Shown: in pieces, positions 1 to 12,006 of the stretch
Numbering within the stretch: the first letter of the stretch is position 1
Layout: every line of letters begins with the position of its first letter
Origin: Phaseolus vulgaris
Lineage: Eukaryota; Streptophyta; Magnoliopsida; Fabales; Fabaceae
Reading direction: 5' to 3'
Assembly (NCBI RefSeq): GCF_000499845.2
Contig: NC_023758.2
Location: forward strand, 7,603,665 to 7,667,664
Length of the DNA: 64,000 nucleotides
Made by a program: the position numbers and the translations under genes
The notes under the pieces: model-generated
The model's input: the letters and a program-made list of their open reading frames with translations, nothing else
Told to the model about the DNA's origin: nothing
Database searches by the model: none

Positions 1-2432
1 AGGAGCAACTAACCAATCTGTTTATGTTCTGGCTGATTGTTGGAGAACTTTGGACAAAAGGTCTTGCAAAGCATGTCTTGAGAATGCATTTTTTTCCTTA
101 TTGGGATGCTTGCCCTGGTCAGAAGGGCGAGCGCTCAACACGGGCTGCTTCATGAGGTACTCAGACACAGATTTTCTTGATAAGGAGCAAGAAACTGGGA
201 GTTCAAGAGGTAAATAAATTGTAGTTTTCTTCAAGATTCGTAATGGACCATCAATCTGTGCTAGGATGAAGAATGAAAAAAGTTTAGAGAGCAATGGTGA
301 ATCTTGAGTATAGTTCATTTTGATGACTTGTGCAGGTAATGTGGTAGTAATAGTGGTTGCAGTAGTTAGTTCGGTGATTGTTTCAGTGGTTGGAGTGACT
401 ATTGGAGTTTATATATGGAAACAAAGATACATTGAGAAGAAACGAAGAGGTAATTGTCTTATTTGATAACTATGTTTATTAGCTAGAGAATGAGAAACCT
501 AAAATATTTTATTATCACTTTCATTCCCCCCACCCCAATGGTAAATAACCGAAACCGATCATGTCGCCGTTTTGAGCCAAACCAATTCAAGCTGAGCTAA
601 CTGAACACACTTGAGATAAGATTTTCTCAGTAATTATTTCTTCATTCAAAAATTTCAATCCTTAAACCTTAAACCTTGCTTAGAAAAAAAATATCTTATC
701 TCTTAGACTACCAAATATTGGTTGTTTCTGCTGCGTATTTGTATGATAGTCCTTGTCCTCTTAAACAAAAATAGTATTTATGAATTCTTTTATCTTTGAA
801 GACATTCTTCACCTTGTCTATAAAATAAACAAATTGATTAATCATCACGAGATACCACTCAACTATGTGAAGGATATTTACCTATCTCAATGTTCATTCT
901 GGTTTCTAGGTTCAAATGATGCAGAAAAGCTAGCAAAATCACTTCAGAACAAAAGCTTGAACTTCAAGTACTCTACATTGGACAAGGCTACTGGATCTTT
1001 TCATGAAAATAACAAGTTAGGGCAAGGAGGATTTGGAACAGTTTATAGAGTACGTCTCTTCTCTGAAGATAAATATCTCCATCATTGTACAAATCAAAGC
1101 ACTCATACAATTTGCTATTGCAGGGAGTTCTAGCTGATGGAAGAGAGATTGCTATCAAGAGGTTATATTTCAACAACAGACATAGAGCAGCAGATTTCTA
1201 CAACGAAGTCAACATAATTAGTAGTGTGGAACACAAGAATCTGGTCAGACTGTTAGGATGCAGTTGTTTAGGACCTGAAAGTCTGCTTGTTTATGAATTT
1301 CTGCCCAATAAAAGTCTTGATCGCTTCATTTTTGGTAATTACTGAAATCGTGCAGTGGGCTTGACTACTCTTTTCACCTATTCATCTCATTTTGATCACA
1401 AAGTGATTATAAATATATCATAACTTGAACTAACTTTAATATTTGTCAATTTAACACGACAGATAAAAACAAGGGCAAAGAATTGAACTGGGAAAAGAGA
1501 TTTGAAATTATCATCGGGACAACCGAAGGATTAGTTTATCTGCATGAGAACTCTAAGACAAGAATAATTCACAGAGATATAAAAGCCAGCAACATCCTGT
1601 TGGATGGAAAGTTTCGTGCTAAAATTGCAGATTTTGGTTTGGCCAGGTCCTTTCAAGAGGACAAGAGCCATATAAGTACAGCCATTGCAGGAACTTTGTA
1701 AGTATCTTTGCATAAATCATTGCATAGTTTTGAAAAAAAATAGTACGGGGGAAAGAGCCTGGTGCTATTGCAGGAAACTGAAGCATATTATAACTGAGAT
1801 GACCATTTACTCTTGGTCCTGCAGGGGGTATATGGCTCCTGAGTACTTGGCTCATGGTCAGTTAACAGAAAAGGCAGATGTATATAGTTTTGGAGTGTTG
1901 CTGCTAGAGATGGCCACTGGTAGACAGAACAACAGGAGCAAAGAATCCGATGATTCAGACAGCTTAGTTACAGTGGTTAGTAGCAGATTCTTTGGTTGTT
2001 TTCTTCTGACTGTTGCATTGATTGTGGTTAAGAAAATAAATTACTGACGGAACAATTCTGTTCTTCCTTTTATCCAATATATTCTGGCAAGATCAGGCAT
2101 GGAAGCATTTTCAGGCAGGGACTGCCGAACAATTATTTGACCCAAATCTAGTTTTACAGGAAGACCACAACATCGAGGTTAAGGATGAGATTTTAAGAGG
2201 GGTTCACATAGGACTTCTATGCACCCAAGAGGTCCCTTCTTTACGACCGATCATGTCAAAGACGTTACAGATGCTAACAAAGAAGGAGGAGAATCTTATT
2301 GCTCCCTCTAATCCACCCTTCCTAGATAAGAATACCATGGAACTTCATGACACAAATGGTGACCCATTTTATCCTCTTAATGAATCTGATTCCATCGCTA
2401 CCATGTCCCGTAGCTCAATTTATCCCAGGTGA
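1..2432 (+). CDS. Cysteine-rich receptor-like kinase, copy A (5' partial)
   Basis: A plasma-membrane Ser/Thr receptor kinase of the CRK (DUF26) family, missing its 5' end at the window edge. Exons that join in frame are 2-209, 336-449, 910-1049, 1124-1334, 1463-1697, 1825-1975 and 2097-2432, all with GT/AG borders. Exon 1 holds the second DUF26 domain with its C-X8-C-X2-C motif ([13 protein letters not shown]). Exon 2 is a Val/Ile-rich membrane helix followed by basic [10 protein letters not shown]. Exons 3-7 encode the kinase: GQGGFGTVY loop, IAIKR lysine, [11 protein letters not shown] catalytic loop (RD type), DFGLARSF and MAPEY. The stop is TGA at 2430. No break is visible, so it may be functional if its 5' part exists. 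It is the tandem duplicate of the gene at 48365; every exon has the same length in both. Family assignment is firm, but ligand and specific role are unknown. Confidence 0.93.
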
Positions 2433-3044
2433 CCACGAGAATGCAGAGAAAATCCCTAACACTGCATGTCTGCAGCACAGCTTGTTCGCAAATAACTTGG
2501 TCTGCCTCATACCTATGACACTTAAGGTCGCTGATAAAGCATCCAATCCTTTGCTATTTGAAATGCATACTTCAGACAAGAGGAGCTTTAAAGCCAAATG
2601 TCCAATACGGCTACGGGAAGCAAACAATGCATACTATACAGTTCCATAGTAACATTGTTATACAGTTATAGATTAATTTGATTTCCATAACAGCTCATAA
2701 ATACTACTACTTTTGGATACAATTATTATTTATTTCATTTGCGAAAGAATAGTTTTCAATGGGAAAAGAATGAAAAAAAGATTATAAAGCCTTTAATATT
2801 TTGATCTTTAATGAGTCCAATTTAAGTGAAGATCATATGAAAAAATATGAAAATGTGATTGAAGCATGTCCTTGGAACATTTAACTCTGCAAATAAAATT
2901 ATTAAAATGCTAGGCGATAGCTCAGCTACTGTTAATTCAATAGTAACGCATATGGATTAACAGCGTAATTTATGTTTTTACAACCTCAGTTCGGAGTCAT
3001 CCACAAGGGCGGTAAATCTGTTTGTAAAAAATCCATAAATCTGA
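2433..3044. other. CRK-A / MenG-A convergent intergenic region
   Basis: This segment between the CRK-A stop and the remnant of the MenG-A last exon should hold CRK 3'UTR sequence. It matches 51346-51964 of the other duplicate closely. No further ORF, RNA gene or transposon is visible. Confidence 0.6.
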
Positions 3045-3658
3045 GGCCTCCACCAATCTCGTAATGTCAGGCAGCAGAAAATCCTACTTCTAAGGCAAGT
3101 TTCTCCAATTCCTTCCCTGCATCACAGGAAGGTTCTTAAATTAGTGAATCAATCTTTATCAAAGTTCTACCAGCAATGAACATAATTTATTTGTCGCATT
3201 TGTTTGTTAATCATTTTCAATTATTATACACAATTTCGAACTGCATGATTATCAACTAGGAATGACAACTGTACCCTAACCTAATGAACACCTGCAAAAA
3301 ATAACCAAGATAGATAGAGGATTACATGTTAAATGGACATAGGTGCAAAAATTGATGACTAAAGCACCGCACCACACACCAGCATATAATATAGTATAAA
3401 ATATAATATAAAAACATACAAATGTAGTTATGGGATTTGTTAAAAGTTAAGTTTACTGAGGTGTCTAAGAAACTATAATCGCATAACCAAATTGGCACAC
3501 AACGGGAACTTGAGAGACCAAATTTGTTAATTTAGAATTGTGTGTATTAAAATAAGAAAAAAAAAATCTTCTGCAAGTATATCTTTTCCAAATTTTAATT
3601 TTAATTTAGTTTATGATTTTATATAGAAATCGATTTCATTTTTTTAAATGTTTTTTCC

Positions 3659-3673
3659 TCTCTCTCTCTCTCA
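3659..3673. repeat. (CT)n microsatellite
   Basis: A short CT dinucleotide run in the remnant of MenG intron 3. The other duplicate has a shorter run at about 55415-55426. Confidence 0.6.
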
Positions 3674-3930
3674 CGAGTCCAAATAGGCCTTGCAATTCAT
3701 AGTAAAGGAATTGAAATATGAGAAACTAAAATCAAACACCTTGCCATCACAGCCAACTTTGTGGGACAAGGGAAATGACAAATCCCCACTTCCACAGCAC
3801 ACACCCAACACACGGTCTCCCAATTTCGCTGAGTCCAAAATTCAGAGAATACCCAATTAAGAAATGAAAATACAACGGTTTCAATATTCTGGAGAAAATG
3901 CGATGGCAAAAAGCGAAGAAAGAGGAATAC

Positions 3931-4334
3931 TGTTATATTCTAAAGTTTTAGGATTTAATTAGTAGTTTTTATTATTTATCATTTATTTTTAGTTGGGACT
4001 TAATTAGTTAGAATTTAAATCTTTAGTTGGGATTTAATTAGTTAGGATTTAATTAGTAGTTTTATCATTTATCATTTATGATTTAATTAGTTAGGATTTT
4101 ATCATTTATCTTTATCATTTGTAATCTTTAGTACTCTATACATAGAGTATTGAACTATCATTTGAGATATAAATAATATATGCACTTTGTTTCCGTTTCT
4201 CAATTTTCTATCATTGTTCTTGTTCTTGGTATAATCGGAAGCCACCTAAAGGTTCCCTTTGTCCAAAGCCTAATCGTTCTTCGAAATCTCTTAAGAGAGG
4301 ACCTAGACGCTTCTACACACGATCGTTCATATCA
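3931..4334 (+). repeat. 5' LTR of element G1
   Basis: The 404-bp 5' LTR starts TGTTATATTC and ends CATATCA. It lacks 18 bp that the 3' LTR has just after the first six bases, plus smaller indels. It is rich in degenerate direct repeats of a GATTTAATTAGTTAG-like unit alternating with TATCATTTAT units. Confidence 0.93.
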
Positions 4335-4336
4335 AT

Positions 4337-4347
4337 TGGTATCAGCT
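4337..4347 (+). other. Primer-binding site of element G1
   Basis: TGGTATCAG begins three bases (4337) after the 5' LTR end. It matches the complement of the 3' end of plant initiator tRNA-Met, the usual primer for plant LTR retrotransposons. Confidence 0.85.
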
Positions 4348-4405
4348 AGGACCTTCCAGTACTTCAATTGCAGATTCAACACGCTCCGCTCAAGCTACTA
4401 AGGAG

Positions 4406-5449
4406 ATGGAAGATCGACTCTCCCAAATGATGGATAATCGGTTTATGGAACTCGCGACTACGTTGAAGGAAACTTTGACTCTTTCTATGAAAGACACCAT
4501 CTAGGATTTACTTACTCAATCTCGAGGTGAATGCTCCCCTCGGCCCTCACCTGACACAATGTCGCGCGGACCTCGAACGGGGTCTTCTTATGTTTGTGGC
4601 ACGCGGTTGGCACGCATCGACTTTCCCCGATTCAATGGCGAAAATGTTAATCAGTGGATTTATCAATGCGAAAATTATTTTCTCATTGACAAGACTCCAG
4701 AGGAATTCAAGGTATAGTTGGCACTTGTGCATCTAAAAGGCAAGGCCTTGCAATGGCATACCGCACTTATGAACTCTGATTTAGATATGGATGCACCTCC
4801 ATGGCCGGGATTCACCAAAAGTCTAAAAGATCGGTTTGGTGCAATTGGCGATGATCCCATGGTTGCGTTAATGCGTCTGCGACAAAAGACTTCCGTTGAT
4901 GCCTATCATGAAGAGTTTGATTCAATCATTACAAGATTGAAGTTAGCAAATGATCATGTTCTCAGTTGCTTCCTTGGTGGCTTAAAGCAAGACATCCAAA
5001 TGATGGTACGCATGTTCCAACCCACATCTCTACAACATGCATTTACTTTGGCCAGGACGTATGCAGCAGCCAATTCTAGCAAGTCGACGACCAAATTCCA
5101 CAGGGGAGTCTTAGGTCCAGCTCCAGTGCCTCTATCATCGTCAGCTCCAATCACTGCAGTTCCCAAACCTAAACCCACACGCCACTTAACGCCGGAATTC
5201 ATAGCAGAACGCAGAGCCCAAGGCCTTTGTTATTTTTGTGATGAACCCTACTCAATGGAGCACAGTAGAGTACACAAGAAATTACAGCTTCACGTCATGG
5301 AGATGGAGGAAGAAGATGACGCACAGGATAGTCCTCCCAGTGACAATACTGACTTATTGCAATGGAAGGAACCACAAATCTCAGTCAACGCATTAACAGG
5401 AGTGGCTGGGTTCAAGACTATGAGAATAACTGGATATCATCAAAAATGA
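4406..5449 (+). pseudogene. gag region of element G1
   Basis: The frame starting ATG at 4406 encodes a gypsy capsid protein. It opens with a short N-terminal segment, then RIDFPRFNGENVNQWIYQCE and KGKALQWH, typical of the retrotransposon gag domain. In-frame stops at 4502 and 4712 split it; the rest is open from 4715 to the stop at 5447. A residual C-terminal CYFCDE motif stands where a zinc knuckle is expected. It is inactive as written. Confidence 0.85.
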
Positions 5450-7706
5450 CCTTTACATATTCGCATTGATAGTGGCAGCAATCATAATTTCTTAGATACC
5501 CAAATGGCTCAAAAATATGGGTGCGTAATTGAGACGATTGCCCTTTAGAATGTCGTGGTAGCAGATGGGTCAAAGATCAAGATATCTTCCGTGGTCAAAA
5601 AATTTATTTGGACAATTCAGCACACAACTTTTACTGCTGATATGCTACTCCTTCCTTTGGGGTGTTGCGATTTAGTGCTGGGAATTGAGTGGCTCATAAC
5701 ATTGGGCGATATTTTATGGAATTTCGACAAACTCACTATGGAATTCAATGTACAAGGAAGGCGACATGTTCTACGTGGCTCTATGTCCCCCAAGCTTAAA
5801 CCTGCACACAAGCAACAGTTGAGCAAAGCTTTTATTGACGGTGTGCATTTGTCTATGATACACGTGGGTGCAGAGGAGGACATGTTGTTGCAGTCCTTGA
5901 CTACACATGCTGCAGAACAGGAGATTCCAACTGAGATCGCGAATCTCTTACAAGAATTTGCAGATGTCTTTCAAGAACCACAACAATTACCACCCTTTCG
6001 ACCATGCCATGATCATCATATTCCATTGATTCAGGAAGTTAATCCAGTCAACAAACGGCCCTACAGGTATGCCACAACCCAAAAAGATATTATTGACCAA
6101 CTTATACATGAATATTTGCAATCCGGAATTATACAGGAAAGCTGCAGCCCTTACGCCAGCCCCGTGGTTCTTGTAAGCAAAAAAGATGGCTCATGGAGAC
6201 TTTGTGTTGATTATAGGGATCTGAATAAGGGCACAGTTAAGACCAAATTTCCTATTCCTTTAGTTGATGATTTACTGGATGAATTAGCAGGATCTACTGT
6301 TTTTTCGAAAATTGATTTACGTGCAGGTTATAATCAAGTTCGGATGAATCCCGACGATGTGTGGAAGATAGCTTTTCGAACACACTCGGGACATTATGAG
6401 TACCTGGTGGTGCCATTTGGACTCACCAACGCTCCGGCTACATTTCAAGGATTAATGAACTCCTTTTTTCATAGGTTTTTAAGGAAATTTTTGTTGGTGT
6501 TTTTTGATGATATTCTAGTCTACAGCAAAAACATAACGGAGCACATACAACATCTCAAAGAAGTATTGCAGACTCTCCGTATCCATTCTCTTTTTGCTAA
6601 GAGATCTAAATGCTATTTTGTTGTTTCCGAAGTGGAGTACTTAGGCCATATTATTAATGCACATGGCGTTTCCACGGACTCCAACAAAGTTGCTGCTATG
6701 GTAAGCTGGCCTCTACCACGAACCCTAAAACAATTACGAGGGTTTTTGGGCTTAGCTTGGTATTATAGAAGATTTGTCCGCGGCTATGGCATCATTGCTA
6801 AACCCTTAACTGATATGCTTAAGAAGGACAATTTCATTTGGTGTGAGAGGGCTGAACAAGCTTTTCACGACCATAAGAAGATGATGAGCAATACTCCCGT
6901 TTTAACACTACCTGATTTCACAAAAGTCTTTGTTGTGGAGGTAGATGCTTCTAGGCAAGGCATGGGAGCAGTTTTGATGCAAAGACCACCATCCCATAGC
7001 TTTTATTAGTAGAATTTTTAATCTTCAACAACAAGCTTATTCAACATACGAAAAGGAATTGGTGGGAGTAGTCTTTGCTGTGCAAAAATGGCGACATTAC
7101 CTGTTGAATCGTCATTTTACTATCAAGACGGGTCATTACAGCCTTAAATACATCTTAGATCAAAGATGGTCCACCGAGTTTCAACAAAAATGGCTAGTCA
7201 AGCTGATGGAATTTGATTTCACCATAGAATATCGCCAAGGAAAAGAAAATGTTGTCGCTGATGCATTATCTAGAAGGGACATAGTGGAATGCAAAGGTTT
7301 AATTACCTTACAACTACAGTCTGAGTTACTACAGGATATACAACAATCATGGATTACAGATATTCACTTACAGAAACTCATAACAGAGTTAAAGGCGAAT
7401 ACAAGTTCCCATAAACATTATACATGGGAAAACAATGAACTTAGAAGAAAAAGCAGGCTGGTTGTAGGGATAGATGGGATATTGAGAAAGAAGATTTTGC
7501 AGTGGCTACATGCCTCAGCGGAAGGCGGTCATTCGGGTATGAATGCAACAGTGAAAAGGGTCAAGGCAGTGGTTTATTGGAAAGGCTTAAATAAAGATAT
7601 CAAACATTTTATCCAACGGTGTTTTGTGTTTCAGCAAAATAAATATGACACCGCTGCTACTCCAGGCCTTCTACAACCTATACCCATTCCACAAACCATT
7701 TGGTAG
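5450..7706 (+). pseudogene. Protease, reverse transcriptase, RNase H and integrase zinc finger of element G1
   Basis: The frame continues from gag with an aspartic protease (DSGSNHNFLD near 5468) broken by a stop at 5547. A 484-codon open stretch (5555-7009) holds reverse transcriptase, including KKDGSWRLCVDYRDLNK, VPFGLTNAPATF and the catalytic FFDDILVYS, then the start of RNase H (VEVDASRQGMGAVL). A +1 frameshift near 6990 moves the rest into another frame. That frame carries the RNase H end (ADALSRRD) and the integrase zinc-binding region, up to a stop at 7704. The RT catalytic residues survive, but the chain is split into several pieces. Confidence 0.93.
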
Positions 7707-7709
7707 CAC

Positions 7710-9412
7710 ATCACCATGGATTTCATTGAAGGGTTACCACATTCAGAAGGTAAACAAGTCATTTTTGTGCTAGTAGACAGGTTGAGCAAAGCTGCCCACT
7801 TTATGGCCCTAACTCACCCATATACGGCGAGAAGTGTTGCTCAAGCATTTTTGGACAACGTGTTCAAGTTACATGGATGTCCAGAAACCATTACTAGTGA
7901 TAGAGATCCGATTTTTGTGAGCCAATTTTGGAAAGAGTTTATGGCAGTAGAAGGTGATGGATTTCCTATGAGCTCTTCTTGGATGTTTGTTGAAGATGGT
8001 GCGGAAGCTTAATGGAAGAGATGAACAAGGTCCTCCTAAGAGGTGTGGTGACCTTGAAGGTGCATGAAGAGTGTGGAAATGGGGAGGTTCGGCCAGCCCC
8101 TTTGAAGGTGGTGAAATGAAGATTAAAAGCCTATTCCTAAGAGAGTTTAGGCAAGGAGTGAGAATGGCACAATTTTGGCAGCATTTCACTATTCAATTAA
8201 TCTTTCAAATACATGAGCCAAGCCCTCTTATTTATAGTGTTTAGAGGGCTGGAAATTCAAAAGAAAGTGTAGGGAAATTCAAATGAGAAGCATTTGAATT
8301 TGGAGCCAATTCCTAGTCACAAGGGAAGTGTGACTTGGTTTCTATTTTTGGCACCTCCTAAATCTATACCTACACCTTCTTTTGTGTCACATGGAAGGTG
8401 TGACTTAGCTTTATACATTTGCACCTCTTATATTTATATCTACACCTCCCTTTATGTTCTACTAAAAATACTCAAAAGTAATTACAAAAGAAAGACATAC
8501 AATGATGCTTAGTTTGCCCATATCTTCTATTTGTTGGGCTTGAGTTGAAGCTTGAACTTGTATTTGGGCTTGGGCTTGGGCTTTTTCTATCATGGGCTTG
8601 GGCCTCTTCCATCACAAGGAGTGCAAGTTCAACTGTCCACAAGTTATCATCCCCAAACAGATGGCCAGACAGAGGTGGTGAATAGATGCTTAGAAACTTA
8701 TTTGAGATGTATGTGTGTTGACTCACCACACAAATGGGTGCAATGGCTTCCTCTTGCAGAATGGTGGTATAATACCACATTCCATACAACCATAAAAGCC
8801 ACCCCTTATGAAATTGTGTATGGTCAACCACCTCCTATCCATTTACCGTACTTACCGGGGGAATCCATCATTGAATTGGTAGATAGAAGCCTTCTTAAGA
8901 GAGAACAAATGTTGAAAGTGATAAAATTTCATTTAAAACGAGCACAAGAGAGAATGAAGCAACTAGCAGATAGACACAGATCCGAGAGAGGTTTTGAGAT
9001 TGGTGACTTAGTTTACGTTAAGTTGCAAGCTTACAGGCAGGTATCCGTAAGCTTCAAACCAAATGCTAAGTTGAGCCCAAAGTATTTTGGGCCCTACAAG
9101 GTTTTGGATAAGGTGGGGGAGGTAGCTTATAAGCTAGAACTTCCAGTGCATTCTAAGATTCACAATGTCTTCCATGTATCACAACTAAGGAAACATGTGG
9201 GAGACATGGTGGTTTCCACTACGCTGCCTTATCAATCTGAAGACCCACTACAACTGAAAGAGCCTGAAGCTATCATTGACCGCATGACAGTTAAGCAAAG
9301 AGGAAGGGCAGTCACAAAGGTTTTAGTGAAATGGAAGCACCAACTTCCTGAGGATGCAACTTGGGAGTTCTACTTTGATTTGAAGAAGAAGTACCCATTG
9401 TTCCATTCTTGA
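7710..9412 (+). pseudogene. Integrase core and chromodomain of element G1, split by a solo LTR
   Basis: The integrase core begins MDFIEGLPHSEGK with FVLVDRLSKAAHF and TSDRDPIF, then breaks off after WKEF near 7949. It resumes at 8615 with STSYHPQTDGQTE and runs to a stop at 9410. The two halves are in the same translational sense if the 660-bp insert and its target duplication are removed. The C-terminus (VKWKHQLPEDATWE, about 9328-9369) is a chromodomain, which in chromoviruses steers insertion into particular chromatin. Confidence 0.92.
7950..8619 (-). mobile_element. Solo LTR nested in the G1 integrase
   Basis: A 660-bp insertion (7955-8614) with TGATGG...CCATCA ends interrupts the integrase. 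Flanks are GAAGG and CAAGG, sharing AAGG. It has no internal coding region. Read on the minus strand it looks like an LTR: a GCCCAAGCCCA-rich start, then a TATAAATAA promoter (8228-8236) between CCCTC and GAGGG. This layout resembles the LTR of element G2 (23279-24292). The insert at 19896-20652 is a relative in the same orientation. I read both as solo LTRs left by LTR-LTR recombination. Confidence 0.8.
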
Positions 9413-9424
9413 GGGCAAGAATGT
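9400..9424 (+). other. Possible polypurine tract of element G1
   Basis: The purine-rich stretch GAGGGCAAGAA overlaps the end of the polyprotein frame and lies just upstream of the 3' LTR, where second-strand priming would start. The exact tract is uncertain. Confidence 0.5.
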
Positions 9425-9871
9425 TGTTATGGGGAGGGCATTTTTTATATTCTAAAGTTTTAGGATTTAATTAGTAGTTTCTATTATTTATCATTTATCT
9501 TTAGTTGAGATTTAATTAGTTAGGATTTAAATCTTTAGTTGGGATTTAATTAGTTAGGATTTAATTAGTAGTTTTATCATTTATCATTTATCTTTAGTTG
9601 GGATTTAATTAGTTAGAATTTTATCATTTATCTTTCTATCATTTATCTTTATCATTTGTAATCTTTAGTACTCTATAAATAGAGTATTGAACTACCATTT
9701 GAGATATCAATAATATATGCACTTTCTTTCCGTTTCTCAATTCTCTATCATTGTTCTTGTTCTTGGTATAATCGGAAGCCACCTAAAGGTCCCCTTTGTC
9801 CAAAGCCTAATCGTTCTTCGAAATCTCTTACGAGAGGACCTAAACGCTTCTACACACGATGGTTCATATCA
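9425..9871 (+). repeat. 3' LTR of element G1
   Basis: The 447-bp 3' LTR starts TGTTATGGGG (an alternative start is 9422) and ends CATATCA, followed by the target duplication AATAC. A TATAAATAG-type promoter lies at about 9675. It is longer than the 5' LTR because it keeps the 18 bp lost there. Confidence 0.92.
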
Positions 9872-10909
9872 AATACCCAGTCCACGACACCGCCATTCGC
9901 TTCCAAACCCGGTGTTGTCCAATGCTAAGCAAGTCATTCAGCTGTCCAAAGACACGCAGAGAGAAACAGCGTATGTTATCAAAGAGCAAACACAAAAAAG
10001 GAAGAAAGTAACACAGAGTGGAGCAGGTTATCATAAACAGGAGCAATGCGGTTAAACAGCGCCTGACGGTCGTTGGTGCACTGAATCAACGTTGGTCGGA
10101 AAATGGAAAAAGAAGGAACAAACATGGCCATGTGCTTCAAAATTCGAATTCACTTCCCAAATATTTCATCTATGACGTGTTGCGTTAACACCACAATAGC
10201 ATACCACGTTTGTCTATCATTTTCTTTTAGTACTTTGACACCCTTATTTTCGTTACTCCAAATATATCCGTTTGACATGGTGATTTTAATATTAAACAAA
10301 TAGTTTGCGTGTCCTAGTTGGTGAGGTGGAAAAATTGAAAAGAAAATTGCATTTGAAGGGTGCATTTCTAGAATGAAGAACATTTGAAAAAGTGTGTTTC
10401 AAAGATAGGATTCAGAAGGAAGAACATTTTGTTTAAGGGTTGTGGATTGGGAAGGGAGATCATTTGCGTTTGAGGGTTGTTGGTTGCGAACGAAGACGTG
10501 CGATTTTGTGTGAGCGAAAGCAACAACGAGATTTGGAAGGATTAGGGTTTTCGATTGGGGCTTTTTCGATTGCGGCGATTTTTGAAGGGAGAAGGAAGCA
10601 TAGAAGAGGTGTGTTGCCATCTTGAGGTGTTTAGGGCTTTCGTTTAAGAGTGCGATTTCAATTGAGGTATGTATTTTGCTTCGTTTGGTACGACGTTATT
10701 TGTTTAATTGTTTTGTTATTGCTTTGCTTTCCGTTTTTTAGCATTGAGTGTAGTGTAATTTCGTTTGTTTGTTTGGTGTGTGGTTTCTAAGTTTTGACAT
10801 TTGAATGCATTTGGATTTCATTTTTTGTGCTCTGCGAATTTGGGAATGGTTTTGAAGTTTATGTTTGTCCACAAGGTTAGGGACAAAGTTACTGGTGATA
10901 GAATTCAAT

Positions 10910-11050
10910 GTGAATGTTAATGTCTAGAATTAGTGACACTGACATGGGGAAGTGGGGACCCCTTCCTTTTTATGTGGGGACCTATGAAGCAATTTTTGCA
11001 CTGTCATTATGTCTTACCAATGTTATGTTTGTATGTCCTGTTTTTGTCTT
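10910..11050 (+). repeat. Outlying copy of the MULE internal repeat unit
   Basis: This stretch carries AAGTGGGGACCCC, GTGGGGACCTATG and TTTTGCACTGTCAT, a diverged single copy of the unit that is tandemly repeated at 12530-13165. Confidence 0.6.
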
Positions 11051-12006
11051 TTTTTTTTTTTTTAGTGAGTTACTATGTTAGATGTATGAACAGGTCATAG
11101 GATTGTATGGCACATGAATATTGAATTGGATTTAATTTGAACTTGAAACCATTATTGGTGCATTATGTATGTTTCTGCAAAGTATAAAATGGCATGGAGT
11201 TGTGATAACGACCATCATTGCAGAAATCACACATAATAGCTTTCTTAAGAAAAAATAGTTTTCCCACTTTGGATCAATTAAATGCATGTTTGTATGTAGT
11301 TACGCTTAAGGTAATTGAATATTCTTCGAAAACACAATATTGTTACTTTTGAAAAAAATTAAAAAACAACCATGTTATAATTACTTTTGAAAACAAAAAC
11401 AATTATGTTAATATTAATTCAAATACAAATAAGTCATAAGAGGTGACATTTCTTGTTATAGGTATATAAAAAACTGATGGAAATTAAAGTGGAGCAATTA
11501 CAAAAATGAAGAATTGAAAGTTCAATATGAAGTAGATATGTGAAGTTGTCCCAATGTTTATTTTAATAGAAGGGGGAGGGTGGGGATCCTTTTTCCATTG
11601 ATAATATGCATCCACCAAAATTATATTTTTGTACACACCGTGTGTGTTGTAATGGTGGTGGAAGGAAGCAAAGTTTGGTCATATTTGGTTGGTTTGGTGA
11701 TGGTTTTTATTCCAAGATTTCATCTATTTCCAACTTGTAAGAATGAATCATTAATTTGATGTTGAAATATTATATTAACTAATGGAGGAACATCCAAATT
11801 TATTGTTGGTAGTAGTTCATCAATCATCATTGTAGTTATGATTTTGCCCTACTAAATTCTGTCTACATATAGTAATTTGTTAAGCTTGTTCACAGGGCGA
11901 AATTTAAACATTCATATGAAGTTTTACCTCTTATTTTATAGAGCAACGATATTGCAGGATTTAGGGTGATTGAAGGTCGGAAGTAGTTGAAGTTGAACTT
12001 CTTTCA

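Larger units (their letters stand above)
3926..9876 (+). mobile_element. Ty3/gypsy chromovirus retrotransposon (element G1) with TSD AATAC
   Basis: A full-length but dead LTR retrotransposon at 3931-9871, flanked by the 5-bp duplication AATAC (3926-3930 and 9872-9876). Both LTRs start TG and end CA. Domain order is gag, aspartic protease, reverse transcriptase, RNase H, integrase, chromodomain, which is the Ty3/gypsy chromovirus order. The empty site is preserved in copy B at 55683-55687, proving the insertion followed the segmental duplication. Stops at 4502, 4712, 5447, 5547, 7007 and 7704, a frameshift near 6990 and a nested solo LTR mean it cannot produce a working polyprotein. Confidence 0.96.
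3045..10131 (-). pseudogene. MenG methyltransferase pseudogene, copy A
   Basis: This is the broken duplicate of the MenG gene at 51965-55942. What remains is exon 1 (10027-10131), exon 2 (9877-9941), exon 3 (about 3740-3830) and part of the last exon (3045-3116). Three kinds of damage are visible. First, about 2.8 kb with exons 4-7 is missing at the join near 3433. Second, 30 bp carrying the stop codon and last nine codons is missing at 3044/3045. Third, a 5.9-kb Ty3/gypsy element sits in intron 2, a few bases from the exon 2 donor. The exon 1 donor is also changed from GT to CT, and the bases around the exon 3 acceptor differ from copy B. It cannot encode a methyltransferase; a short truncated N-terminal product is the most it could give. 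Confidence 0.9.

Noticed and set aside
22..318. 98-codon minus-strand ORF, also at 48940-49236
   Set aside because: It is antisense to the DUF26 exon of CRK. It recurs only because the gene is duplicated, and shows no domain.
4337..4347. tRNA gene-like sequence at primer-binding sites
   Set aside because: Only the complement of a tRNA 3' end is present, as expected for priming. No cloverleaf could be found here or elsewhere in the window.
8472..8831. 119-codon minus-strand ORF
   Set aside because: It spans the border of the solo LTR and is antisense to the G1 integrase. It is a chimera of two unrelated sequences.
10440..10625. 61-codon ORF near the left end of the MULE
   Set aside because: A low-complexity basic product with no domain and no support from a second copy. 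Possibly leader sequence.
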